Assembly: GCA_008933995.1 (NCBI GenBank)
Contig: WARS01000064.1
Location: 1 to 64,000, forward strand
Origin: Datnioides undecimradiatus
Lineage: Eukaryota; Chordata; Actinopteri; Lobotiformes; Datnioididae
Direction: 5' to 3'
Length of the DNA: 64,000 bases
Shown here: in pieces, positions 1 through 10,724 of the stretch
Layout: every line of letters begins with the position of its first letter
How positions within the stretch are numbered: position 1 is the first letter of the stretch
Notes under the pieces: model-generated
Told to the model about the DNA's origin: nothing
What the model saw: the letters and a program-made list of their open reading frames with translations, nothing else
Database searches by the model: none
Position numbers and translations under genes: made by a program

Positions 1-217
1 CCCTAGTTATGCTGCTATAGGCCGAGGCTGCTGGGGGACATCCCATGATCTTCCCTCTCTCTCCTCAAACTCCATTAACTCTGTGTCCTTTCTCCCCTAG
101 TGCTGTGCTTGTTTCTCTCTGGTCTCTCTCTCTGTACCTCTCTACAATACCTGTTGCTCCAGAGCTGAACATCTGATCTGTGGCTCCACCGACCTGCCCC
201 GTGTCCTCTGCTGCCAT

Positions 218-240
218 TTGCTGTCATTATTCTATATTGT

Positions 241-277
<37 letters not shown>

Positions 278-516
278 CCCAACCGGTCAAGGCAGATGGC
301 CGTCCACCTAGAGCCAGGATCTGCCCAAGGTTTCTGCCTGTTAAAAGGAAGTTTTTCCTTGCCACTGTTGCCAAGTGCTTGCTCATGGTGGAACTGTTGG
401 GTGTAATTAACAGTAATGAGTGTGATCTAGACCTGCTCTGTTTGTAAAGTGCCCTGAGATGACTGTTGTTGTGAATTGGCCCTATATAAATAAAATTGAA
501 TTGAATTGAATTGAAA
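218..516 (+). repeat. 3' end of a fish LINE (L2-like) with ATTGA tail
   Basis: The stretch carries a CT microsatellite at about 244-273. It is followed by a block that I recognise as a very common fish repeat: a CTGCCTGTTAAAAGGAAG motif, then a segment ending in a TATATAAATAAAATTGAATT-type terminus. The short tandem tail of ATTGA units at about 495-516 is typical of L2/Maui-like LINE 3' ends. The upstream limit is unclear. A diverged same-strand copy is seen near 31.9-32.05 kb, and an inverted tail near 20.74-20.81 kb. Confidence 0.65.
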
Positions 517-1342
517 AATTATTTCTATAGAAAAGACTATGGTCTCTCGTTCTTGTATTTATTTTAGTCTTATTACTCTACAGGAATGTTCAGCGCCCAG
601 TTAGGTAATTTACTCTTTTTGTTGGATACAAACTGGTGTCTATGTTTCTTTATTTAAATATTGCATATTATACGACAATAGAAATCTTTTAGCATATGCT
701 AACATATGTACAGTGTTAAATGTGCAACGCGTGGCCCCACACCATAGGGGGGACCTCTGGGTTTAAAACCTAGCTCACCTCGCTAGCCTGTCTTGTTAGC
801 TGGTAGGTAACTGGCTAGCTGCCCGTATTAACTTCGCTGAGTAAGGAAGAGGAGCTTAGAGGGACGCCGTAGTGATTCCTTTTGTGAAACCCTCTTTTTT
901 TCTCCGGTCAAAATAATTTAGCTGGTATACCGCTTTATATATCATTACACTTAGAAAAATAAACACTATTAAACTGCTTTAAAAACTTAGTTATCAAATG
1001 TTGGTTGACTGACAAATATTTAACAAGTCTTACCTTTGGGAAACTTGCAGTCCTGTGTGGCAGATGGTAAAGGATTAAGGAGTCCTCTTTCCCTGTCTCA
1101 CTGTCTCCCGACGTTTCAGCTGTTTGTGGATGCTGCAGGCACCAGCATCATGCACCCTTGCTCAGACGACTCAGCTGGAGTTGACTCTGGCTTATGTCCC
1201 AGCAGCACTGCACAGTGGTTGACCAGCTAAAAGCAAGTGTTCCATCCTCTATGCCAGCACTCATTCATAACGATCCTTCATTCCATAAAATCCAGAATAG
1301 TGATCTTCACCAGTGTTGCTAGTGCAGACTTTTTAGTTATAG
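517..1342. other. Unassigned noncoding stretch
   Basis: AT-rich DNA between the LINE tail and the coiled-coil pseudogene. The short open frames here show no recognisable domain or codon signal. A possible splice acceptor (TTGCAG) lies near 1050, but nothing recognisable follows it. Confidence 0.5.
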
Positions 1343-4103
1343 CCATTTAGATGTCGAGAAAGAGAAAGATTAGAATTATGTCTGCATCTATCTTTAGAAA
1401 AAACCCCAAAACATTTAAAGAATGCTTTAGGACAGGAGACCATTGCGCAACTTAGAGAGGAACTCCTCAGGACCCAGAAAAATGAGAAGAAATTGATGGA
1501 CAAATACAAGGAGCAGACTAGAAAGCTCTCAGAACTTGTAACAACAGAAATGTCTTTGAAGAAAGAACAGGCTGAGGTTCGTAAACTGAAGAAAACAGTC
1601 AACCAACAGGAGATGAATATCTCTGTTTTAAGGAACGAGCTCATAACGGTCAAAGCTGACCTTAGAAATGTTAGAGACTCAGATGGCTCATTTAAAAAAA
1701 AAAAAAAAGAGTCAGAACAGAAAATTGTGGATCTGGAGAAGAAATCTCTGGAATTCACCAACAAATACACAGTGGAACAGATGCTCAGAGAACAAAAAGA
1801 TGCCAGGGCTTGGTTTGGAGGGGAGAGCAGGACCCAGATGCAGGCAGGGACAAGGACACAAACGATCGTTTAACAGTTTATTTTAAGGGCTAGGCTTACG
1901 GATGGTCAAGGCAGGCAGGGTCAAAATCCAGGCAGTCATTCCAAACAAGACATGGTAAGCAAAAATCCAAAAAAAACAAAACAAAAAAACAACAACAACC
2001 AAACAAACAAACAAAAAAAACAAAAATGCAAAATTAGAATTCCAAACTCAAAATGATCTCAAGGCAAAAAAATCACATGGAACACATGGAAACATAGCAG
2101 GAACATGGACTCTAAACTAGCAAGCAGAGCAAGAACATGGACTCTAAACTCAACAATGCACAGACAGCGAACAAAGGCAATGGCATAACTTAAATAGACA
2201 GGTGAGGGCAGGAAAACGAGACACAGGTGAGACCAATCAACTAATCAAGAACAGGAAACAAGTAGACAGAAACAACAACAAGGGGAACACTTTTCAAAAT
2301 AAAACAGGAAACAAAACAAACTCAACTCAGAACCATGACAAAAGAGAAAGAGCTTGAAAGACTGTCCAACACCAGTGAGGAGAACAAAAATCTCTCCACG
2401 CAAATCACAAGACTGAATCATCAGTTGCAGGAGCTGACAGGATACAAAAGCTTTGCGATCAAGAAAATTGAAGAGCAAAACCAGGAAATAAAAAAGAATG
2501 ACAAGGATCATGAGCAAACTAAAACTGAGCTCCAGAAAGTAATTCAAGAGGCAGCTTTCTTGGAAAACCAGGTGGAGGAGCTGAAAGTCCTCAAAGAGAA
2601 ATATGAGTGGGCCGTCAAAGAAATCGAGAAGCGGTACAACGAAATCAAAGTGCACAAAAAACAAATTGACGCTGAGAAGCAGCAGAAGTTTAACTTTAGA
2701 AAGGAGACCATGATGTTAACAAACAAGATTGAGAACGACTCATTTTCCATCAAGACACTGGATCAGCAAGTATTTAGACTCCAGAATGATGAAGGCTTCC
2801 CTGACAGAGGAATTATACACGACGAAAAAAGAAATCGAGCAGATGAATATCACCATGCTAAAGCTGGAAAGAGAACGCAACAGCTGCTTGGAAAGAGACG
2901 TAAGACACCAAAGGAGAGAAAGAGAAACCGCACGGCACCTACTGTCCAGAGAAAAGGAAATCATCAATCTGAAGAATTTGATTGTGGAATTAGAGGCCAG
3001 GATGAGCCAGCAAATAATCATGACTGAGGCTGCCAAAGCTGAGAGGGATCTCACTATTCAAAATTTATTCAGGGCTCAAGCAGAGATAGGCTGAAAGAGT
3101 AAATTAACTCAAGAACTGAATGTCAAACTCAAACATCAGAGTGACGAGATCCATTCAAAGACTTCAGAGATCGTCAAGCTTGAGAGGCAAAATCATTCTA
3201 TGATAAAAGATTTGGAAATTGTGAAGAGGCAGCTCACAGAAACAAAGAGAACACAGGAAATGTGTACAGTTTCTGCTGGTAAAGACAAGCTTCTCCAGGC
3301 AAAAGAAGTGGCCAGGATTGAGGCAGAGAAGGACCAAATACATAAAGACCTTGAGCAGTGTAATGGTCTGGTGACGCAGCTGCAACGCACCATCAACCTC
3401 CAGGAAGTTGACAAGGCCGCAAAAGAAAGCAAGCTCCAACAGCATGTGGACACCATCAATTCCCTGAAGGATGAGATCAGCGTGCTCAAGGCACAAGCTC
3501 ACACGATGTCCTGCAACATCAAGAAGTTGGAGGATGAGAATGTCAAACTGCATGTTTCAGCAGGTACAGAGAAAAAGATTTGGCTCCCTGTCATCAAGAC
3601 CACAGGCAAACAGCGTCGTCGAGACCAGACCTGTGAGAACCAGCAACAGCTTCTTCAGGAAAAGGACAGGGAGATTGAGGAGCTGAAGAGCATGTTGGCA
3701 CGACGGCCAGATGGTGCCATACAAAAGCTGCAGCGGTGCCAGTGGGATAACAGGGACCTCAAGAAAAGTCTCATGGCATCACAGGGACTTGCCATGGCTT
3801 ACGAGTCGATGCACAACAGCGAGAAAGAGGAGAACAAGAGGCTGACAGACGAACTGAGGAAGCTCAAGTTAGAGTGTGCGGGCAAATCAAGGTATGTCCG
3901 CTTGCCTCCTATTTCCAAAGAGTCCAAGTCCCACTGACATCAAACCAAAGGAAAATTGTGAGCCTGGACGCACATCTAGGCACACACGATTCCCACTCAT
4001 CTCCATCCAGAGTCCGTCTACTGACAAGTCACAGGGTGAACCCAGTTCCTCCCTGTCAAGAAAAACACCAGCTCCACCCGCACCAGCAGTGGCAGGTCTG
4101 TAA
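1343..4103 (+). pseudogene. Broken CFAP58-family coiled-coil gene copy
   Basis: Conceptual translation gives a long, charged, heptad-rich coiled coil of about 700 residues resembling CFAP58 (CCDC147), a sperm-flagellum and motile-cilium protein. The best match is near the C-terminus: a QEKDREIEELKSMLARRPDG motif (about 3655-3715), then an AYESMHNSEKEENKRLTDEL stretch, parallel to the LLQEKE...LARQPGPE...MYE...LTNEL region of CFAP58. No introns are evident over about 2.2 kb of coding sequence, which suggests a processed copy, though a few-exon locus cannot be excluded. Lesions: a 545-bp LTR-like insertion including one target duplicate (1801-2345), a +1-type frameshift near 2785, an in-frame TGA at 3092-3094, and a possible second frameshift near 3930, after which another frame stays open to a stop at about 4103. 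A candidate poly(A) signal and A-rich run lie near 4275. The family assignment rests on remembered similarity and is moderately sure; that the copy is broken is more certain. Confidence 0.65.
1801..2340 (-). mobile_element. LTR-like element (solo LTR candidate), 540 bp
   Basis: The element begins TGCCAGGG and ends CCATGACA, so it has TG...CA ends with a short imperfect inverted repeat. It is flanked by the 5-bp direct repeat AAAGA (1796-1800 and 2341-2345). Read on the minus strand it contains an AATAAA-like poly(A) signal (about 1880) upstream of its 3' end, as an LTR would. Removing it together with one AAAGA rejoins the coiled-coil reading frame exactly. No internal retroviral or retrotransposon genes are present. 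Alternative: a nonautonomous DNA element with similar ends; the 5-bp duplication and TG...CA ends favour an LTR. Confidence 0.65.
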
Positions 4104-4167
4104 GATGCCATTGACAGGAAAACTTGGGTAAACCTACACTTACACTAACCTACTACACTACTACACC

Positions 4168-4199
4168 AACATTAGACATCAGACATGATGTCTAATGTT
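4168..4199. repeat. Perfect 14-bp inverted repeat with 4-base loop
   Basis: AACATTAGACATCA at 4168-4181, loop GACA, and its exact complement at 4186-4199. It lies about 65 bp after the end of the pseudogene frame. No T-run follows and no function is assigned. Confidence 0.6.
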
Positions 4200-4524
4200 C
4201 ACATCCATCTGGCTAGGGTTTCCTCCGGGTGCTCCGGTTTATTCCCACAGCCTAGCAACATTCAGTCACAACAATAAAAAAAATAATACAAATAGTTTTG
4301 CTTATTATTGTCTTGTGTTATCACTGAGATCAGTCAGAGTTGTGCAATAGTATTTTTTATTTTATTTTTAATAAAACAGTTGTTGCACAATTATAAGCTC
4401 ATGTCATGTAAATACATGACTGTGAATCAGTGCAACTGACCAGATAGGATTTTCAGGAATGAGAGCTGCACTGTCTAAAGTGAAATGATTGTCATCTCTG
4501 CCACCTTGACAGCAGTAGTTAAAT

Positions 4525-4980
4525 GTGTTAATCAAGTCAAGTCTTTTTATAAAGCACATAACAAACAATAATTAAATTAATAAAAGTAAAAAATGAACAT
4601 TTAAAAACAAGTTAGAACCAGGGAAATCAGTCAATAGCTAGAGGTTTTAAAAATATTAATGGAGTTGGACAGTGGACTAGACAGAGGCAAGCTGACGGTT
4701 AAGGGCTCGTCACTGAGAACGCTTGATCCCCTATGGTTTTGAGTTTGGTGTGGGGAATGGAGAGTTGTGACTGGTCAGTAGATCTCGTGGGTGTACTGCC
4801 AGTAGCGTAGGGGGATGGCAGTTCAGAGATGCAGCCTGGAGCCAGTTCACGTGGTGCTTTAAAAACAAATAGAAGAATTTTAAAATCAATACGGTATTTA
4901 ACCGGTAACCAGTGCAGAGGCCCAAACAGGTGAAATCTGGTCTCTCTTCCTGGTGCCAGTGAGGAGCCTAGCTGTAACAT
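4525..4980 (-). mobile_element. LINE fragment: reverse transcriptase C-terminal end
   Basis: The minus-strand frame 4980-4699 contains PLHWLPVKYRIDFKILL followed by FKAPRELAPG and a ...SELPSPYA... stretch. This is the highly recurrent C-terminal segment of fish LINE reverse transcriptases (HWLPV.YRIDFKILL..FKAL.GLAP). It is followed on the minus strand by a short 3' region ending in an ACTTG-repeat tail near 4530. The element is 5' truncated, and its frame ends early compared with intact copies, so it is dead. Confidence 0.8.
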
Positions 4981-7900
4981 GCATAAAGTGAATTACAATA
5001 GTCAAGTCGTGAGGAGATAAGAGCATGGAGTACAGTTTCAAGCTGTTTGGCAGACATTGATGATTTGAATTTTGCAAGTGATCTGAGATGGTAAGAGCAA
5101 GAGCTGACAACTGTAAATGGTAAATGGACTGTATGTATAGAGTGCTTTTCTAGTCAGCAGACCACTGACCACAACTGTGTTTATTTGTTTATCAAATTTC
5201 AGGTCAGGGTCACTGTCAGGGTGTTAGTGGCATTCCCTCCGGTGTGTGTCTGTCTGTGTGCATCTGCGATTGTGCGTTTATAGGTGTGGTGGAGTCGTAG
5301 CAGGGCCTCACCAGCTGCATCCTCTTCAGACGCCAGTTCCTCTGTAAATGGCCAGCATCTCCTCAACCGCACTGCCAGATCGTAGCTGAACGTTCAGTCA
5401 GTTTGCTGATCCAACCACTCTGCCTTTTTGTCTGTGCTTGTGAGTATAATTACAATACTAATATGCAAAATGCAATGTGAATTGTGTTCCTCAATTTCCA
5501 GTTCATGGGGATAGCTTTCATGGCAATAGTTGTTTCGAATGCGGGTGAATTTAGATGCTGCAAGCTGGAACAATCACCACTACTGAATACCCATACACAC
5601 GGGTTTCTCTGAGAGGTTTATGGTCACTTTTCTTATTACACCCCGAACAAATGTAATAAAAGAAAAATATGTAAAACCTACTCAGGCATTATTATTCATT
5701 TATTTAATTTAGCCAAACCTTGTACCTAACGGATTGCACCTATGGAGACAAAGGGCACCACAGCTTTGTACGTAAACCAACACAGGGTGAAGTAGTATTG
5801 TAGTCATCAACGCGTGTGTGTGTGTGTGTGTGCGCATCATCTTCATGGATGAAGCCAAGTAACAGCAGAGAGTATTCCAAAGATTCATTTACTGTAAAAT
5901 AAGTTTAACAGTCATATACAGCTCAGACTGAAGTTAACAGGAGTTTCTGTAAGAATTCAGTTTCCCCCATGGAACAATAAAACCATCCACTGCAGCACAG
6001 AATAAGCAACTGCGACTGGTGAAGGCAGTTACTGTTGCTTAAGAGAAATTACTTTAACATTAATGTTGGTATGAATCCAATTCCACCACAGAACCTGAAA
6101 TAATGACCTTTTTTGGCATCCATGCACTCCTCAAAGCCAACTGCAAACACTACATTTAATACTGACTGTGCACTGAAAACACACTGATGAAATGTAACAG
6201 ATGAGAAGTATAATGTGACAAAAGATAAGATCCAGGAGGTAATAGACATGTGATAAGCACAGAGGTTAAGAGGGCGCAAGCTGTTCTAGCTCTTTTAGCA
6301 CACAGACTTTACCCTGACAAGCCAGATGTCTGTTAGGCAGCAATATGTGGAAAGGCTCTTGTTGAAGCTGTTTGGAAAAGGGCAGGCACTTTGAAGAAAA
6401 CTTGGCAGGTGACTGGATGAACCTTCTATCAATCGCTTTCTATCACAGACCAGCTTCAACCAATCCCATCAACAAACCATGTGACATAGTAAGACAAGAC
6501 TGATTTCCAGTTCATGTGATCTCTTGTGTCCCACAGGGTAAGAGTGACAGCAGAGGGTAAAAGAGCTGTAAAACAGTACTTTGGTTATGTCTGAAGCCAA
6601 ATAAGCTGCTTGTAAAATGTAATCACTCCTATAAACTGACATTACAACAACACTGAATTCATTCATTTTACAACCATGCCCAAATATGGCTTTGCAACCA
6701 CATCTACACATGGCAGTCCTGTCAAGCTTTAAGTTCCTTCACACGTTGTCTGGCATCATTGTACATTTACGTTCCAAAACCAGTAGCGTGATATCCTCAG
6801 CAAGAACAGAACTACATGGCCTGGTTTAAGCTGCCGTGTTCAGATTACCAGCTTGTTTACATCAAGAGTAACCTTGCAGTAGTTTCAAGGTCAACAGTAT
6901 ATTAGTGGATGACATTGTGTTGCAGGCATGAGTCACTAGAGGTGAGCTACTGCAGCCAGAGCATGGCAGAGCCTGCTTTGTCATACACACGTTGACAGTG
7001 TTTGTGTAATTACTGTCTCTGTCAGAGGGGGGAGACAGAGTCCGACTCTATGGCTATAAACAAGATCGCTTGTGTTTTCAAACAACAAATGGAGCTAACA
7101 TTAGCCTAATTAGCTATTTACCTCCGGCTGATAGAATCTACCAGGGATTGTTGATTGATGTCTTTTCTGCTTGGTCTACCTCTATCTGAACTACAAAGGC
7201 ATCATTTAAAAACCACTCAAACTCGAAATGCTGACTCTGCCATGGTCGCCACTCTAGATTGTGTGGATGCTATGTGAGAACCAAAAGCTTGACAGGCAAA
7301 CAAACGCTCGATTCCCCTCTTTAAAATTTCCAGATGGTCATTTTGAGTGGTGCCATGCTAAAGCCTTGGTTTAGTGTTCACAGTGCTCAAACTGGCCTCA
7401 GTCAAGACGAGAAACTTGAGTTAGCCACCAGTCCTGAGTGGAATCAATCAGAGTGTCAATGGCTGGCTGAAAACTCCAGACACTTGAACTTTGCATGTGA
7501 ACTGTGAAGCTGGCACGCACAAAAAAACATCTTGTTTGTGAAATGGCACAAACTTAAAACTGCTGAAAATTTCAAAGAGCAGAAGTCAAACCACATACAG
7601 ACTGTTTTAAAATATTTCAATGATCTTATTTCTATACAATGACTATATGAATTGTCAAAAATAAGCATTCAGTTGCGATGTCATCTTCCAATTAAGGAGT
7701 GTAGTTGAATTGAAATGGGTTTGACCTTTCTTTGCTTCCCAAAAAAGAATCAAGAACACTTTCATTTCACTGTACAGCCACCGTTTCAGTAAAAAATGTT
7801 TTTCCATCAGAGTATGAGAGGCTGTAACAAAAACAAGTTTAAATGCTTGCAGCGTTCCTGTTAGCTCTACTTCTGTAAAAGAGACACATTGTGAATACAT

Positions 7901-8318
7901 AACATTTAGCACATAGCTTACTTTCCACAGAAACACCAAGTCAATATCATATGATCACGTGAGATGATCACTACTGAGGTTACCAGGACGTCATAATTTG
8001 CAAAGTGATGCACATGCACATGCAGTCACGCACACATGGAAAAGATGAATCACAACCTCAGTGGCCCACGCTGCCGTTTGAGCTGGAAACACTGGTGGGT
8101 TAATTTGGCCCTGGAACATCTGGCAGACGTCTTCCAGTTATATCCTACAGCTGAATCAGTACGTTTCCTCTAAAACGATGACACTGTGTGACAACACTCT
8201 GATGTGTTTCGTTTGCATTAAATGATGTCTGACAGCACATGGTGACAAAACCTGGCTGACAGACACTGAGGGGGGCAGTAGCTTGGCACAGTGGTGTTTG
8301 GGTATCAGACCACCTCAT
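4981..8318. other. Intergenic / ppm1f 3' flank with repeats
   Basis: No supported gene. At about 5112-5170 there is a common fish repeat (TGTAAATGGTAAATGGACTG motif), and a GT microsatellite lies at 5813-5832. Part of 6-8.3 kb may be 3' UTR of ppm1f on the minus strand: a minus-strand ATTAAA lies near 6152, but no nearer poly(A) signal was obvious. The many short minus-strand open frames here have no domain signal. Confidence 0.5.
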
Positions 8319-10693
8319 TCACTGCTGTGGGGCATCTGAAGTTGAATCACAATTGGCTTGTGCAGTTCCTGTGGTGGAGTCTTGAGCCAGCAGCTGGTCT
8401 GGTGGGCGAAGGAACACCAGCATAACTGTGATGTTATCACTAGAACCGGCTGCCTTAGCATGACCTACCAACTGCTGAGCGACTCTCAGTCCAACAGCTT
8501 CCTCAGACTTATCCGGCGCAGCGTCTCCCCCGCCCTCAGAGTCCCCAGACTGTTGGAGCGCACTGACGACTAGATGTGGGACCTCTGAAGGTTTGACTGC
8601 ATCAAAGAAGCCGTCACACGCCAGGAGCAAGTAGTCTTCATCCCCACACAGCTGAGTTATTGAGCAGTCAGCTTCTCCAGACACATACGGTTTCTGGTCA
8701 AAGTCACCTGTGGGATTAATGCGAAATGTGTGGTTAGACCGGGGATGGGCAAGCTTTTTGGCTCAGGGGCCACACTGAGTTTTAAAATTTGACAGACGGG
8801 CCAGGCCAGCATCATTGTGTGAACTAATATATATTACATGTAGCTTGCTAGCTAAGTCTTCGTCAATTAGCTCAACACGGCGAGTCACTGTCCTGTGTGA
8901 TAAACTAATTTTTTCAAATTTGTTCTTGCTCTCAGGACACAAGGTACCTGCTGTCTCTACCATGCACTCTTTCAAAAACTCCCATTCGGAGAAAGGCTCG
9001 CTGCTCTTTGCTAATTTGAATGCCAGCAAATAACTTGCCTTCGTGCTTGACTCTTGGATGGTAGTTTGTCGGAAAACAGTGTGTTGCTGAGCCTGTAAAT
9101 TAGCTGCCAACCTCTGAGCAGTAGCCGCCTGTTCTTGCGTTGACGGGTTGCTAGCGTAATTAGCATGCTTGATGGAAAAGTGACGGCTGATGTTCTTTGA
9201 AAGCCGCAACGGTTTCTTGGCAAATAAGACATACAGCCTTTGATTGGACTTCGGCGAAAATATATCTAGTTGTCCATTCGTTGTTAAACACTCTGCACTC
9301 ACTGACTTTTCTTTTCTTTGGTCCACTCATCGTTGCAGATGGGTTCAAAGCAGTGGCAAAGTAAGAGCAGAGAGAATAGTCAGGACTCCAGCAAAGTCAA
9401 GTCAATGTGTCAATGCCCCACCTGGTGGAGTCAACTGAAACGCTGGGTATTGCAGGAAAAGGCTAAATGAATGTAGGCTCAACTATGATTTGGACAACTC
9501 TGTACAAATATACGGCGGGACAGATTAAAAAGCCCAAAGGGCCGTATGTGGCCCGGGGGCCGTAGTTTGCCCATGCCTGGGTTAGACCTATTTCAGACCA
9601 TCAAATCAACAGATGAGTTAACCAATGTCTAATCATGCTATGATGCAAAAAGGCACATCAAACTAATATTCCCGTCCTCGACACCTGCAAGTTTGAGTAA
9701 GTCAAATCACCCCTTCATCTTTGCGCAAACATCCATGATGTTATTAGAATGCAGGGCTGATCACTGTCCATGTTACACGTCTGAATGTTTTCCTTGAAAA
9801 TCCCTGCACAAGAGATTCAATCGTGTCACCATTGGACATATTGGACTATCAAACATTGCTCAGATTAATTCCTGAAAAATCAACTACCCTCCTTATAGAA
9901 TGTATATAGACGTGTTTTCCAAACTGACGAACATCTAGCACATTTCCTAATAACTAGCAGCCATAACATAATAAAACATACTAATTTTGTTGACTACGAC
10001 TGACTTACCTATAGCTCTGGATACAGCATAGGTTCCATTAACGCGCCAGCAACCGATGAAGGTGATACAGCCACCAAGATCCTCAATTCTCTGTTTCTCA
10101 TCCTGGTCAATGGAGGACAAACAGAAGCAGCCATACCACTATCAGTTTCATCTGAGGAAGAGTAACTCTGCTGTCATGGACTTGACAGTGACTGTCAAGG
10201 TCAAGATCAGCTTTATTGTCATTACAACAAGTAGGATGCTAAATGGTGCTACATATAGATAAAAGAACTATACTAAGTAAAGTAAAAGAAACAGCTACAT
10301 AAAGTCACAACACAGCACAACCAAACAAACAGTTACTACATAACATAAAATTAACAACTTGCCGGAACAAAGTAGTGCAAAAATGTCATCAGTCATGTGA
10401 CTGTCATGTGACTGTCATGTGATTGTCATGTGACTGTCATCAGTCATAGAAAAATGCCCTTCCAGTCTCAGCAGCATAAACAGGATAGAGCATGCCAACA
10501 ACTTGCTGACACTAACCAATTGTATAAGCAGTTTAAATACGTCTAACATTAGGTGGCGATTGAGAACACACCATGAAATAAAGTACTTTTGTTCCATTTG
10601 GAAACCAAAGCTTCGGTCAAGTGCCGACAAGATTCTGCATCATTAGCTTCAAACAAACTCCCTGTCTTCAGTCATGTTAGGCTGTGTTGATAA

Positions 10694-10724
<31 letters not shown>

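Noticed and set aside
75-386. Minus-strand open frame of 103 codons with Arg-Glu repeats
   Set aside because: The RE repeat is the translation of the CT microsatellite in a LINE 3' end.
2245-3553. Several long minus-strand open frames
   Set aside because: They are antisense shadows of the coiled-coil pseudogene, whose Glu/Lys-rich codons leave the opposite strand open.
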